This document shows, one piece after another, positions 31,242-40,858 of a stretch of 64,000 nt of DNA. Position 1 is the first letter of the stretch, and the number at the start of each line of letters is the position of its first letter. A program made the position numbers and the translations under genes. The stretch is from Raineyella sp. W15-4 (GTDB lineage: Bacteria; Actinomycetota; Actinomycetes; Propionibacteriales; Propionibacteriaceae), in contig NZ_CP137079.1 of NCBI RefSeq assembly GCF_033170155.1, positions 372,001 to 436,000 on the forward strand, written 5' to 3'. The notes beneath the pieces were generated by a model that was not told the origin of the DNA, searched no databases, and was given only the letters and a program-made list of their open reading frames with translations.

Positions 31242-32162
31242 TCACGCCGCCTCGTCCGGCCAGTGGTGCGCGAGCCGGCTGGTGAAGGTCCGCGGGTCCC
31301 CGCTGATCGGGTCGGTGAAGGCCAGTGTCCGGGCGACTAGCTCCAGCGGAGTGGAGAAGTCGTCGATGTCCACCTCACGGACCTCCGGGTACAGCGGGTC
31401 GCCGAGGATCGGGATGCCGAGCCCGGTCAGGTGGACCCGCAGTTGGTGCGTCTTCCCGGTGGTGGGGGTGAGCAGGTAGCGCCCGTACGCCCCGCGCTGT
31501 TCGACCAGGTCGACGACGGTCCGACTGTTCGGCTCCCGATCCGCCAGCACGTCGGTTTGCCACACCCCGCGGCGCTTGTGCAGGTGGTTCGCCACCTCGC
31601 GGGGAAAGGTGAGCTCGGGACGGACCATGGCGAGGGCGGTGTAGGTCTTGGTCACCAGCCGCTGCTCGAAGAGCTGTTGGTACGGCGCCCGCCAGCGGCG
31701 TTCGGTGGTGAGCAGCAGCACCCCGCCGGTCAACCGGTCGAGCCGGTGCGCGGGGGACAGCTCGGGCAGGCCGAGGGCGTCGCGCAGCCGGACGACCACC
31801 GACTGGGTGACGTGACGCCCGCGCGGGATGGAGGACAGGAAGTGCGGCTTGTCGACCACGACGATCCGCTCGTCGCGGTGCAGCACCCGGATCTCGAAGG
31901 GCACCACCGGCTCGTCGCGCAGGTCCCGATGGAACCAGACGAAGGTGTGCGGGGCGTACGCCTCGGCACCGCTGAGCGGCGTCCCGTCATCGATCACGAA
32001 GCGCCCCGCGGCGAGCATCGCCTCGACCGGCGCGTCCGTCGCCAGTCGGTCCACCAGGAATGCCCGCATCGTCGGCCAGGGTGCCGGCCGGTCCGCATCC
32101 GGTGTCCGCACCCAGGCGGCCGACAGGCCGTGGCGGAGGGGAAGCGGGGAACGCGGCGGCAC
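31242..32162 (-). CDS. RluA-family pseudouridine synthase
   Basis: The 306-residue enzyme has the RluA-family catalytic motif HRLDRLTGGVLLL with the active Asp near residue 142, the downstream KTYTALAMV, and the KTHQLRVHL motif near the C-terminus. There is no S4 domain, which separates it from RluD-type enzymes; the target RNA cannot be read. GTG 32162 is the start, 6 nt after a TAGGCT box. It is divergent from tRNA-Gly and cotranscribed with trmL. Confidence 0.9.
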   Translation of the reverse strand: MPPRSPLPLRHGLSAAWVRTPDADRPAPWPTMRAFLVDRLATDAPVEAMLAAGRFVIDDGTPLSGAEAYAPHTFVWFHRDLRDEPVVPFEIRVLHRDERIVVVDKPHFLSSIPRGRHVTQSVVVRLRDALGLPELSPAHRLDRLTGGVLLLTTERRWRAPYQQLFEQRLVTKTYTALAMVRPELTFPREVANHLHKRRGVWQTDVLADREPNSRTVVDLVEQRGAYGRYLLTPTTGKTHQLRVHLTGLGIPILGDPLYPEVREVDIDDFSTPLELVARTLAFTDPISGDPRTFTSRLAHHWPDEAA

Positions 32163-32168
32163 CCGGTC

Positions 32169-32174
32169 AGCCTA
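32169..32174 (-). promoter_or_regulatory. TAGGCT -10 box of the pseudouridine synthase gene
   Basis: On the minus strand TAGGCT is followed by GACCGG and then GTG 32162. The identical box and spacer precede pheA on the other strand. Confidence 0.55.
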
Positions 32175-32199
32175 CGTGCCGCGGGTCGCGGAACGGGAG

Positions 32200-32228
32200 T
32201 TCTCGGGTCGCTGAGGGTGGAGTACAGT
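32200..32228 (+). promoter_or_regulatory. Candidate promoter of tRNA-Gly
   Basis: TTCTCG at 32200 and TACAGT at 32223 are separated by 17 bp and lie about 25 nt before the tRNA. The -35 match is weak. Confidence 0.4.
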
Positions 32229-32252
32229 CGGCTGGGCGTCAACGAACGCGAT

Positions 32253-32323
32253 GCGGGTGAGGCCCAAGGGTGGGGCGCCACACTTCCGGTGTGGAGGTTC
32301 AGGTTCGAGTCCTGGCGCCCGCT
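32253..32323 (+). tRNA. tRNA-Gly(UCC)
   Basis: A 71-nt cloverleaf folds with acceptor GCGGGTG/CGCCCGC, a 4-bp D stem, anticodon stem CCACA/TGTGG around the loop CTTCCGG (anticodon TCC at 32285-32287), and a T arm with TTCGAGT. The discriminator is T and CCA is not encoded. Position 8, almost always U, is A here, and the anticodon loop has G37-G38, so it is somewhat unusual. Confidence 0.85.
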
Positions 32324-32348
32324 CCGATCATCTTCGGAGAGGGCGGGC

Positions 32349-33599
32349 ATGGGCGTACGACAGATGTTCGCCGACACCCGCCCCCTCCACGACGACCACT
32401 TCCGACGGCTGTGGATCGCCAATATCATCACCGTCATCGGTGCCCAGCTCACCGTCGTCGCGGTGCCGGCGCAGATCTATGCGCTCACCGGCAGCTCCGC
32501 CTACGTGGGCCTGACCGGCCTCTTCGGTCTGGTGCCGCTGGTGGTCTTCGGCCTGTGGGGTGGGGCATTGGCCGACGCGATGGACCGGCGCCGGCTGATG
32601 GTGCTGTCCACCGTCGGCCTGATCGCCACCTCTGCACTGTTCTGGGCCCAGTCGGCCCTCGGCACCGGCAACGTCTGGCTGATCCTGGGGATCTTCGCGG
32701 TCCAGCAGGCCTTCTTCGCGGTCAACCAGCCGACCCGGACCTCGATCCTGCCGCGGCTGCTGCCCGCTGGGCAGCTGCCGGCGGCCAACTCACTCAACAT
32801 GACCGTGATGCAGTTCGGCGCGATCGCCGGTCCGCTGGTGGGCGGGGCGCTGATCCCGGTGCTCGGCTTCTCCTGGCTGTATCTGGCCGACACCGTGCTG
32901 CTCTTCGCCACGCTGTGGGCGGCGGTCCGGCTGCCCGCGCTGCCGCCGACTGCCGGGGAGCGCCAGGGGGTGCCGGGGCTGCGCTCGGTGGTCGAGGGGC
33001 TGGGCTACCTGCGCGGCCAGCCGGTGCTGATGATGTCCTTCCTGGTGGACCTGATCGCGATGGTCTTCGGGATGCCCCGGGCACTGTTCCCGCAGCTTGC
33101 CCACGAGTCCTTCGGGGGCCCGGCCGAGGGCGGCACCGCTTTCGCCCTGTTGTTCGCCGCGATTCCCGCCGGGGCGCTGCTGGGCGGCATCTTCTCCGGC
33201 TGGATCTCCCGGGTCACCAGGCAGGGGCTGGCGGTGGTGCTGTGCATTGTCGCCTGGGGCGCGGCGATGCTCGGCTTCGGGCTGTTCGCCGGGGTGGGGC
33301 TGTTGCTGCCCGCACTCGGCTTGCTCGCGGTGGGCGGTGCGGCGGACATGGCCTCGGCAGCGTTCCGGCAGACCATCCTGCAGGAGGCCGCCAGCGACGA
33401 GGTGCGCGGCCGGCTGCAGGGCATCTTCATCGTTGTGGTGGCCGGCGGGCCACGGCTGGCGGACACCCTGCACGGCGGGGCCGCCGCGGTGCTGGGCACG
33501 GTTGCTGCAACCGCCGGTGGCGGGGTGGCGGTGATCGCCGGGGTGGTGCTGGCGGCGCTGCTGGTGCCGTCGTTCGTCCGCTACCGGGTCACCCGCTGA
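32349..33599 (+). CDS. MFS transporter, EntS-like exporter
   Basis: The 416-residue protein has twelve predicted membrane segments and the MFS-type loop GGALADAMDRRRLM between helices 2 and 3. The overall pattern, with QPTRTSILPRLLP and a second-half loop SGWISRVTRQG, fits the DHA3/EntS family of multidrug or siderophore exporters. ATG 32349 follows GGAGAGG. It starts 26 nt after tRNA-Gly, and its last 11 bp overlap the convergent mismatch glycosylase gene. The substrate is unknown. Confidence 0.88.
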   Translation: MGVRQMFADTRPLHDDHFRRLWIANIITVIGAQLTVVAVPAQIYALTGSSAYVGLTGLFGLVPLVVFGLWGGALADAMDRRRLMVLSTVGLIATSALFWAQSALGTGNVWLILGIFAVQQAFFAVNQPTRTSILPRLLPAGQLPAANSLNMTVMQFGAIAGPLVGGALIPVLGFSWLYLADTVLLFATLWAAVRLPALPPTAGERQGVPGLRSVVEGLGYLRGQPVLMMSFLVDLIAMVFGMPRALFPQLAHESFGGPAEGGTAFALLFAAIPAGALLGGIFSGWISRVTRQGLAVVLCIVAWGAAMLGFGLFAGVGLLLPALGLLAVGGAADMASAAFRQTILQEAASDEVRGRLQGIFIVVVAGGPRLADTLHGGAAAVLGTVAATAGGGVAVIAGVVLAALLVPSFVRYRVTR

Positions 33600-34194
33600 G
33601 GGGTCTGGCGGCGGTGGTTCCGCCGGCCCGCGGGATCCCGGCGGCGTCGGCGGCGGCACCGTACGCCGCAGCCAGGCTGGTGACGGTCTCGTGCGCGTTG
33701 AGGCCGGACGGATTGGGCAGCACCCACAACGGGGTGCCGTCGAGGTCCTCGGGCTGGCGGCCCGGGCGGGCCTTCGGCCGGCGGAACCCGGTGCGGTAGG
33801 CCGAGATCCCGACGACCGCCACCACCCGGGGGTGGTGGGCGGTGACCGTACGCTCCAGCCGGGCCGCCCCGGCGCGGAGCTCCTCGGCGGTCAGCTCGTC
33901 GGCCCGGGCGGTGGCCCGGGCCACCAGGTTGGTGATGCCCAGGCCGAGGGCCGCCACCGCGGCGCGATCGGCCGGCCGCATGCCAGCGGTGCAGTCGATC
34001 GGGTAGTCGGTGATCCCGGCCGCGAAGAGAGCCGGCCAGAACCGGTTGCCGGGGCGGGCGAAATGAGCGCCGGTGGCGCCCGACCACAGGCTCGGGTTGA
34101 TGCCCACCACCAGCAGTCTCAGCGGGTCGGGCAGGATGTCGGGAATCGTCCGCCCCGCCGCGGCGGCGAGGTCGGCGGGGGTGGGACGGGGCAC
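33589..34194 (-). CDS. mug: G/U mismatch-specific uracil-DNA glycosylase (Mug/TDG family)
   Basis: The 201-residue enzyme removes uracil or damaged pyrimidines opposite guanine. The active-site motif reads LLVVGINPSLWSGATG followed by HFARPGNRFWPAL, with the catalytic Asn in GINPS, and the intercalation motif is NPSGLNAH. The GTG start has GGAGGACAA some 10 nt upstream. The tail beyond residue 185 is low-complexity. It overlaps the MFS gene 3' end by 11 bp. Confidence 0.92.
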   Translation of the reverse strand: MPRPTPADLAAAAGRTIPDILPDPLRLLVVGINPSLWSGATGAHFARPGNRFWPALFAAGITDYPIDCTAGMRPADRAAVAALGLGITNLVARATARADELTAEELRAGAARLERTVTAHHPRVVAVVGISAYRTGFRRPKARPGRQPEDLDGTPLWVLPNPSGLNAHETVTSLAAAYGAAADAAGIPRAGGTTAARPLSG

Positions 34195-34227
34195 CCGCTC
34201 ATTGTCCTCCGGTCCGGTCCACCCGCC

Positions 34228-35574
34228 TCATGTTCGGAGGCGGGTGGTGCCCTGGTTGGTGACGAGGAAGTGCTGGCCGCGCGGGGTCTGCCAGTGCCAC
34301 TGCCCGGGCCGGGGCTGGGTGAGCTGATAGCCGCCGTGGGTCCGGGCCCGATGCGCGGTCCGGCCCAACGGACCCAGGTTGGGGATCGCGGTCGGCCCGC
34401 CCCGCGCCCACGGGATCGTGTGGTCCGCGTCGGCCTGCCGGGCAGAGAGACTGCCGTAGGGCACGACCTCTACCGGCTGGGCGGCCAGCAACTGTTCCCG
34501 CATCCGATCAGGCACCTCGTAGGCGTCGACCGGGACCGAGTCGGCGTGGTCGATGACCCGGGTGAGGCGGACCCGGCAGCCGGCGAGCAACTGCCCCAGG
34601 GCGGTCCGGGCCAGCGGGCCGCGCCCTTCCACCCGGGCCACGTCCGCCTCCGGGGTGGTGTGGACATACAGGTGCACGACCGGAGTCTGGCCGGGATGCC
34701 GGCCACGGGCCAGCAGGCCCAGCGCACGGGCCCGGCGATTGTCCAGGTCCGACTCGTCGCCGCCGGCGGCGAGGTCGGCGGCCATCGCCGCGAGGGTCTG
34801 GTCGAGCTGAGTGGCGTCGGCGGCATCCAACACCCCGAACACGTCGCACGCCCCACCCGTTCCCTGACGGGGATACAGGTCGAGACGACGCCGGTGCCGG
34901 GCCCGTTCCTGCCGGTCGGCGGTGGCCGGATCGGCGGCGGCGATCTCCCCGTCCAGCAATCGCTGCGCGCGAGCCCAGGACAGACCGGGGATGCGGTCCC
35001 CGATCCGATCATCGATCCACACGGCCGCGACCGCCGACAGCGGGTGACAGCGTCTGGCGACCTGGACCGCCCGCCAGACGGGGAGGCGGCCGTGAACCAT
35101 CTGGTTCCACAGCTTGGGGTGGCGCCATTTCAGATCCAGCGCGTCGGAGATCACCAGCCTCGCCCGGTCCGGCGCGATCCCGAGCGCGCCGCCGACCTCC
35201 AGGTGCAGGAACTCCGGCACCGCCGGGGCTCCTTCACCTCCCAGGGGGACAAGCTGTTCGCGGTCGACCGGTGCGGTGGCTTCGACGAGGTCGGCGACCA
35301 GGGCCAGGCGGCGGATCTCGGCGAACCGGGCCAGGGCCTCGATTTCGGCGAGTTGGTCGAGATGGTCCGCGGGGTCTTCGGGCAGGCCGTAGCCGGCGGT
35401 CACCGCGACCGGATCACCCCCGTCACCCTCGGGATGATCCGGGTCGGCGAGCGTCACCATCAGCCCATCGGCGAGCAGGGACGCACCGTCGGCAACCGGC
35501 CGGGCCGGCGGGCGCCGGAACAGGCCGGGTCCGTCGGGCAGGCCCGGCAGCGGTGGTGTGGTCTCCTCGTTCAT
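34228..35574 (-). CDS. DUF222/HNH endonuclease-domain protein (13E12 type)
   Basis: The 448-residue protein has an N-terminal DUF222 helical domain (about residues 50-330) and a C-terminal HNH-like motif: ADADHTIPWARGGPTAIPNLGPLGRTAHRA. The Cys residues that often frame this zinc-finger-like HNH are absent. Such proteins are abundant, often multi-copy, in actinobacteria and their role is unknown. GGAGG lies only 1 nt before ATG 35574, too close to act as a ribosome site; instead a TACCTT box 6 nt upstream suggests a leaderless start. Confidence 0.85.
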   Translation of the reverse strand: MNEETTPPLPGLPDGPGLFRRPPARPVADGASLLADGLMVTLADPDHPEGDGGDPVAVTAGYGLPEDPADHLDQLAEIEALARFAEIRRLALVADLVEATAPVDREQLVPLGGEGAPAVPEFLHLEVGGALGIAPDRARLVISDALDLKWRHPKLWNQMVHGRLPVWRAVQVARRCHPLSAVAAVWIDDRIGDRIPGLSWARAQRLLDGEIAAADPATADRQERARHRRRLDLYPRQGTGGACDVFGVLDAADATQLDQTLAAMAADLAAGGDESDLDNRRARALGLLARGRHPGQTPVVHLYVHTTPEADVARVEGRGPLARTALGQLLAGCRVRLTRVIDHADSVPVDAYEVPDRMREQLLAAQPVEVVPYGSLSARQADADHTIPWARGGPTAIPNLGPLGRTAHRARTHGGYQLTQPRPGQWHWQTPRGQHFLVTNQGTTRLRT

Positions 35575-35580
35575 GCCTCC

Positions 35581-35586
35581 AAGGTA
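35581..35586 (-). promoter_or_regulatory. TACCTT -10 box of the HNH gene
   Basis: On the minus strand TACCTT is followed by GGAGGC and then ATG 35574. Confidence 0.45.
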
Positions 35587-35607
35587 GAGGAGGCCTCTGA
35601 CACTCAA

Positions 35608-35642
35608 TCGGACATCTGACCGCATCCGGTCGGATGTCCGAC
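35608..35642. promoter_or_regulatory. Inverted repeat between divergent HNH and unknown genes
   Basis: TCGGACATC at 35608-35616 is the exact complement of 35633-35641 across 16 nt. The right arm is also part of the palindrome GTCGGA-TG-TCCGAC (35629-35642). It lies between the two divergent -10 boxes and could be a shared operator. Confidence 0.45.
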
Positions 35643-35650
35643 CCCCGGTC

Positions 35651-35656
35651 TACTGT
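35651..35656 (+). promoter_or_regulatory. TACTGT -10 box of the small unknown gene
   Basis: TACTGT is followed by 7 nt and then ATG 35664. Confidence 0.4.
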
Positions 35657-35663
35657 CGATGCC

Positions 35664-35975
35664 ATGCCGTCCTACCGCGTCGCCCTGCAGGTCACCGAGG
35701 TCCGCGCCGGGCATTGCCCGGGCGAGGTGTTGACGACGGCCGCCGCGGCCGCCGGGCGGCTGGCTCACCTGGACAAGCCCGACCTGGTGATGGAGGACGG
35801 GCTGCCCTGGGTGGTGGTCCGGTTCAGCATCGACCCGACCGGCCGGGCCGAGGAGGACGACCGGGCCGGGTCGATCGCCGATGAGGTGGCACGGGCGGTC
35901 GGCGCGGTCGCCGAGGTCCAGCGCACCCGGGTCAGCCGACGGGTGAGAGGAGAGTGGCTGATCGTCGCGCGCTGA
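35664..35975 (+). CDS. Small conserved-looking protein of unknown function
   Basis: The 103-residue soluble protein has no signal peptide or cysteine cluster; it has one Cys (residue 19). It alternates beta strands (YRVALQVTEVRAG, WVVVRFSID) with helices in a TIM-like or swapped-hairpin pattern and ends in a basic strand. I do not recognise the family. ATG 35664 is 7 nt after a TACTGT box. It ends 17 bp before the dihydroxyacetone kinase gene and is probably cotranscribed with it. Confidence 0.65.
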   Translation: MPSYRVALQVTEVRAGHCPGEVLTTAAAAAGRLAHLDKPDLVMEDGLPWVVVRFSIDPTGRAEEDDRAGSIADEVARAVGAVAEVQRTRVSRRVRGEWLIVAR

Positions 35976-35992
35976 TTGTGTTTCACTGGGAC

Positions 35993-37666
35993 ATGTCCGC
36001 AAAACTGCTCAACGACCCGTCCGATGTCGTGCAGGAGGCCCTCGAGGGCCTGGTCCTGGTGCAGCCGGGGCTGGGTCTGTTGGAGGACCGTACGACCGTC
36101 ATCCGCGCCGACCGGCGCACCGACGGTCCGGGGGACCGGTCGGTCCCGGTGGCCGTGATCACCGGGGGCGGCGGCGGACACGACCCGTCGGATGCCGGAT
36201 TCGTCGGTCGTGGGATGCTGACCGCGGCGGTCACCGGCGGCATCTTCTCCTCGCCCGGAGCCGACGCCGTCCACCAGGCGATCCGTGCGGTCACCGGCGC
36301 GGCGGGCTGCCTGCTGGTGGTGAAGAACTACACCGGCGACCGACTCAACTTCCAGCTCGGGGCCGAACTCGCCCGCGCCGACGGCTACCGGGTGGCGGCG
36401 GTCTTCGTCGCCGACGACGTCGCCCTGGCCGAGACCGAGGACCACGCCGGTCGCCGAGGACTCGCCGGCACCGTCCTGGTCGAGAAGGTCGCCGGCGCGC
36501 TGGCCGAGCAGGGCCGTCCGCTGGAGGAGGTGCGGTCCCTCGCCCAGGCGGTCGCCGACCGGCTCGGCACCGTCAACGCCGGGCTGTCCGCCTGCACCGT
36601 GCCGGGGCTGCCGTCGCCCAGCTTCGAGCTGCGTGCCGACGAGGTCGAGCTCGGGCTCGGCATCCACGGCGAGCCGGGCGTCCGCCGGATCCGGGCGACC
36701 GATGCGGACAAGCTGATCCACATCATGCTGTCCCGGATCGCGACCGAGCGGGGCATCCGGGCCGGCGCCCGGGTGGTGGCCCTGGTCGGTGGCGCCGGCG
36801 CCACCCCGCCGATCGAGCTGTCCATCGCCACCCGGGCGGTGGTCCGGGAACTGGAGCTGCGACGGATCGAGGTGACCCGGCTCTACCGCGGGGAGGTGAT
36901 GACCAGCCTGGACATGGCCGGGGTCTCGGTCACCCTACTGGCGCTGGAGGAGCACGCCGAACAGGTGCTGGCGGCCTTCGACGCGCCGACCGCGGCGCTC
37001 GCCTGGCCGGGCCGCGGGGTCGACACACCACCCACCCTGGTCACCGTCGCGGTGCCGATGCCGGCGGCGGGCGAGGGCGACCTCGGCACGCCCGACGCCG
37101 GGATCCGGGCCGCCCTCGACGTCGCCTGCCAGGCCGTCCTCGACAGCGAGACCGAACTGACCCGGCTCGACCAGCAGGTCGGCGACGGCGACCTCGGCCA
37201 GGCGCTGGCCCGCGGGGCGTACGGCTGGTTCGACGACCCGGTCGAGGGGGACGCGAACCACCTGCTGCGGCACCTGTCCGCCATCGTCCGGCGGGAGGTC
37301 GGCGGCAGCTCCGGCGCGCTGTACGCGATGGGACTGCTGCGGGCCGCCGAGGCGCTCGAGCGGGGCGCCGACTGGGGTGGCGCGCTCGCCGCGGCGGTCG
37401 CGGGCATCGCCGACCTGGGGGCTGCGGCGCCCGGGGACGGCACCATGCTCGACGCCCTCGCCCCGGCCGCCGAGGTTTGGGACGAGGGGCCGGACGCGGT
37501 GGTCGAAGCGGCCCGTCGGGGGGCCGCGGCGACGGTCGGGGCGGTGGCCCGGCGGGGCCGGGCCAGCTACCTCGGGGAGCGCGCCCAGGGCTATCCCGAC
37601 CCGGGCGCGGTCGCCGTCGTCCGGTGGCTGGAGGCCGTCGCCGGTTTCCGGCCGAGAGGCATCTGA
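35993..37666 (+). CDS. ATP-dependent dihydroxyacetone kinase, DhaK-DhaL single chain
   Basis: The 557-residue enzyme phosphorylates dihydroxyacetone. The N-terminal DhaK domain (about 1-330) has the GGGGGHDP loop and the substrate-binding His in GIHGEPG near residue 225. The C-terminal DhaL domain (about 365-557) has the Mg-ATP motif QVGDGDLG and GGSSGALY. Fusion of K and L in one chain marks the ATP-dependent type rather than the PTS-dependent DhaKLM system, although PTS genes exist at the left end of the window. ATG 35993 was chosen because it matches the DhaK N-terminus; the frame is open 39 nt further upstream. Confidence 0.93.
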   Translation: MSAKLLNDPSDVVQEALEGLVLVQPGLGLLEDRTTVIRADRRTDGPGDRSVPVAVITGGGGGHDPSDAGFVGRGMLTAAVTGGIFSSPGADAVHQAIRAVTGAAGCLLVVKNYTGDRLNFQLGAELARADGYRVAAVFVADDVALAETEDHAGRRGLAGTVLVEKVAGALAEQGRPLEEVRSLAQAVADRLGTVNAGLSACTVPGLPSPSFELRADEVELGLGIHGEPGVRRIRATDADKLIHIMLSRIATERGIRAGARVVALVGGAGATPPIELSIATRAVVRELELRRIEVTRLYRGEVMTSLDMAGVSVTLLALEEHAEQVLAAFDAPTAALAWPGRGVDTPPTLVTVAVPMPAAGEGDLGTPDAGIRAALDVACQAVLDSETELTRLDQQVGDGDLGQALARGAYGWFDDPVEGDANHLLRHLSAIVRREVGGSSGALYAMGLLRAAEALERGADWGGALAAAVAGIADLGAAAPGDGTMLDALAPAAEVWDEGPDAVVEAARRGAAATVGAVARRGRASYLGERAQGYPDPGAVAVVRWLEAVAGFRPRGI

Positions 37667-37767
37667 CAAGGGCGTACGCCGGGGCCCGGTGCCGTACGGG
37701 GTGTACGGGATCGTACGGATCTGTCGCCGGGGGTGGCGCCGGCCGGGGCCGGCGGGGAGGATCAGAG

Positions 37768-37797
37768 TGTCATCGCTTCTGGGGGGAAGCGATGACA
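37768..37797 (+). terminator. Perfect 12-bp hairpin downstream of the dihydroxyacetone kinase gene
   Basis: TGTCATCGCTTC and its exact complement flank a 6-nt loop about 100 nt after the kinase stop. TGTTCTT follows the stem, giving a partial U-rich tail. This is the likely terminator of the kinase operon. Confidence 0.7.
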
Positions 37798-37807
37798 TGT
37801 TCTTCCG

Positions 37808-37858
37808 GACGAGACCCGGATCGGGACGAGACCCGGATCGGGACGAGACCCGGATCGG
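37808..37858. repeat. Three tandem copies of a 17-bp unit
   Basis: The unit GGACGAGACCCGGATCG occurs three times in a row without change (37808, 37825, 37842). It lies between two hairpins in the 287-bp gap separating the convergent kinase and citrate synthase genes. No coding role is evident. Confidence 0.9.
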
Positions 37859-37874
37859 AGCGGCCCGGATGACG

Positions 37875-37910
37875 AGGGCCCCGGACACCGCCGTGGCGGT
37901 CCGGGGCCCT
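37875..37910 (-). terminator. GC-rich hairpin downstream of citrate synthase
   Basis: AGGGCCCCGGAC pairs with its exact complement at 37899-37910, and the inner ACCGCC/GGCGGT segments extend the stem with a small bulge. It starts 44 nt past the gltA stop and probably ends its transcript, and backs up the kinase terminator from the other side. Confidence 0.7.
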
Positions 37911-37953
37911 GTCGCTCGGTCAGCGCCGAGCGGAGCGGTTCAGGCCGGGTGGA

Positions 37954-39240
<1,287 letters not shown>

Positions 39241-39485
39241 CCATTACTCCCTTGTAGTCATTGCTGCCCACCGTGGACCCTAGCAAAGCGGCCCCGACCT
39301 CGTGGGTCGATCGACGGACGGCACTTTGAGCCGACGCGCCAGAGGGGGGCGCCGGCGATGGAGGACGTGCACCGATGCGCCGCTCCCACACTTCTCCTGG
39401 CCACCGGTGTCGATTGCCGCCATTCTGCCGCCGTGCCGTCCACGATGTGTGTGGCCGTTCCATAATGTGAGGACTTCCACGTGGC

Positions 39486-39491
39486 TAGGCT
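39486..39491 (+). promoter_or_regulatory. TAGGCT -10 box of the GH13 gene
   Basis: TAGGCT is followed by 7 nt and then ATG 39499. The rest of the 258-bp gap (39241-39498) to gltA shows no gene; CATAAT near 39463 is another possible -10 element. Confidence 0.5.
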
Positions 39492-39498
39492 GGGGGCC

Positions 39499-40791
39499 AT
39501 GACCGTGAGCCAGCCAGCCTGGGTCGACTACGCCGTGTGGTGGCACTGCTACCCCCTCGGGTTCACCGGGGCCGAGCGTACGTCGGTCGCCGGCGATGCC
39601 GTCCACCATCGCCTGAACCACCTGATCGGATGGCTGGACTACCTGGTCTCCATCGGCTGCAACGGTCTGCTGCTGGGGCCGGTCTTCGCCTCCGTCTCGC
39701 ACGGCTACGACACCGTCGACCACTATCGGGTGGACCCGCGGCTGGGGGACGAGGGGGACCTGCGCCGGCTGGTCGACGAGGCCCACCGGCGCGGCATCCG
39801 GGTGGTCCTGGACGGTGTCTTCAACCACCTGGCGCGGACCCATCCGATCGTCGTCCGGGCCGAGGCGGCCGGCCCCGGCACCCCGGACGGGTCCTGGGTG
39901 CGCTGGGTCGACGGCTACGTCCGCTGCTTCGAGGGCAACCTCGACCTGCCGGAGCTGGACCTGTCCACCCCGGCCGTTCGCGACTACGTCGTCGGCGTGA
40001 TGGAGCACTGGCTGCGGTTCGGCATCGACGGGTGGCGGCTGGACGCGGCGTACGCCCCGGGGCCGGAGGCCTGGGCGCCGATCACTGCGCGGGTGCGGGC
40101 CGACTTCCCGGAGGCCTGGCTGGTCGGCGAGGTGATCCACGGCGACCTGCCCGACTTCGTCCGCCGCTCCGGGGTGCACAGCGTCACCCAGTACGAGCTG
40201 TGGAAGGCGATCTGGTCCTCGCTCAACGACGCGAACTTCTGGGAGCTGGCCCACGCACTGGAACGGCACCGGGACTTCCTGCGGACCTTCGTCCCGCAGA
40301 CCTTCATCGGCAACCACGACGTGTCCCGGATCCGCAGCACCCTGAACGACGACCGCCACCTCGGCCATGCCATGGTGCTGCTCTGCGTGCTGCCCGGCAT
40401 CCCGTCGATCTACTACGGCGACGAGCAGGGGTTTGTGGGGATCAAGGAGGACCGGCCGGGCGGTGACGACCAGATCCGGCCGGCGATGCCGCCGCTGCCG
40501 GAGAACCTCTCCCTGCTGGGACGTCCGATCCTGGCCCGGCAGCAGGCGCTGATCGGGGTGCGGCGCCGCCATCCCTGGCTGGTCCGGGCCGACGTCGAGG
40601 TGATCGCGGTGACCAACGAGACGATCGTCCTGGGCTGCACCAGCGGGTCGGGCGAGGGCCGTCAGGAGATCGCGGTCGCGCTCAACGTCGACGACGGGCC
40701 CCGGCCGATGCCGGGCGGCACGGTGATCGCCCACAGCGGTGAGGACCTGCTGGAGATCGAGCCGCACGGCTGGGCGGTGCTGGAACGCTGA
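39499..40791 (+). CDS. GH13 alpha-amylase-family protein
   Basis: This 430-residue alpha-amylase-fold protein has the full catalytic triad: Asp182 in GWRLDAA, Glu211 in VGEVIH and Asp274 in FIGNHD. Region I reads GVFNH. It lacks the usual longer C-terminal beta domain, ending soon after a short AVALNVDD strand set, and there is no signal peptide, so it acts in the cytoplasm on maltodextrin, trehalose or a similar sugar. The exact specificity cannot be read. ATG 39499 is set by a TAGGCT box 7 nt before it. Confidence 0.85.
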   Translation: MTVSQPAWVDYAVWWHCYPLGFTGAERTSVAGDAVHHRLNHLIGWLDYLVSIGCNGLLLGPVFASVSHGYDTVDHYRVDPRLGDEGDLRRLVDEAHRRGIRVVLDGVFNHLARTHPIVVRAEAAGPGTPDGSWVRWVDGYVRCFEGNLDLPELDLSTPAVRDYVVGVMEHWLRFGIDGWRLDAAYAPGPEAWAPITARVRADFPEAWLVGEVIHGDLPDFVRRSGVHSVTQYELWKAIWSSLNDANFWELAHALERHRDFLRTFVPQTFIGNHDVSRIRSTLNDDRHLGHAMVLLCVLPGIPSIYYGDEQGFVGIKEDRPGGDDQIRPAMPPLPENLSLLGRPILARQQALIGVRRRHPWLVRADVEVIAVTNETIVLGCTSGSGEGRQEIAVALNVDDGPRPMPGGTVIAHSGEDLLEIEPHGWAVLER

Positions 40792-40809
40792 CCGGCGGGA
40801 GCCGGTCAG
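40788..40809. terminator. 9-bp hairpin between convergent genes
   Basis: CTGACCGGC and its complement flank the loop GGGA, starting at the GH13 stop codon and lying about 50 nt past the EcsC stop on the other strand. Confidence 0.65.
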
Positions 40810-40858
40810 GGCTGGAACGCTGGCCGCCGGCCGGTGCTGACCGCCGGGTGCGGCGGGG

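Noticed and set aside
34228-35574. HNH gene as part of a mobile intron or insertion element
   Set aside because: It is a full DUF222/HNH protein with no flanking repeats, intron structure or transposase.
37794-37872. Short frame starting at ATG 37794 after the kinase terminator
   Set aside because: It merely translates the 17-bp repeats (an Asp/Arg/Gly-rich product) and has no ribosome site or -10 box at the right distance.
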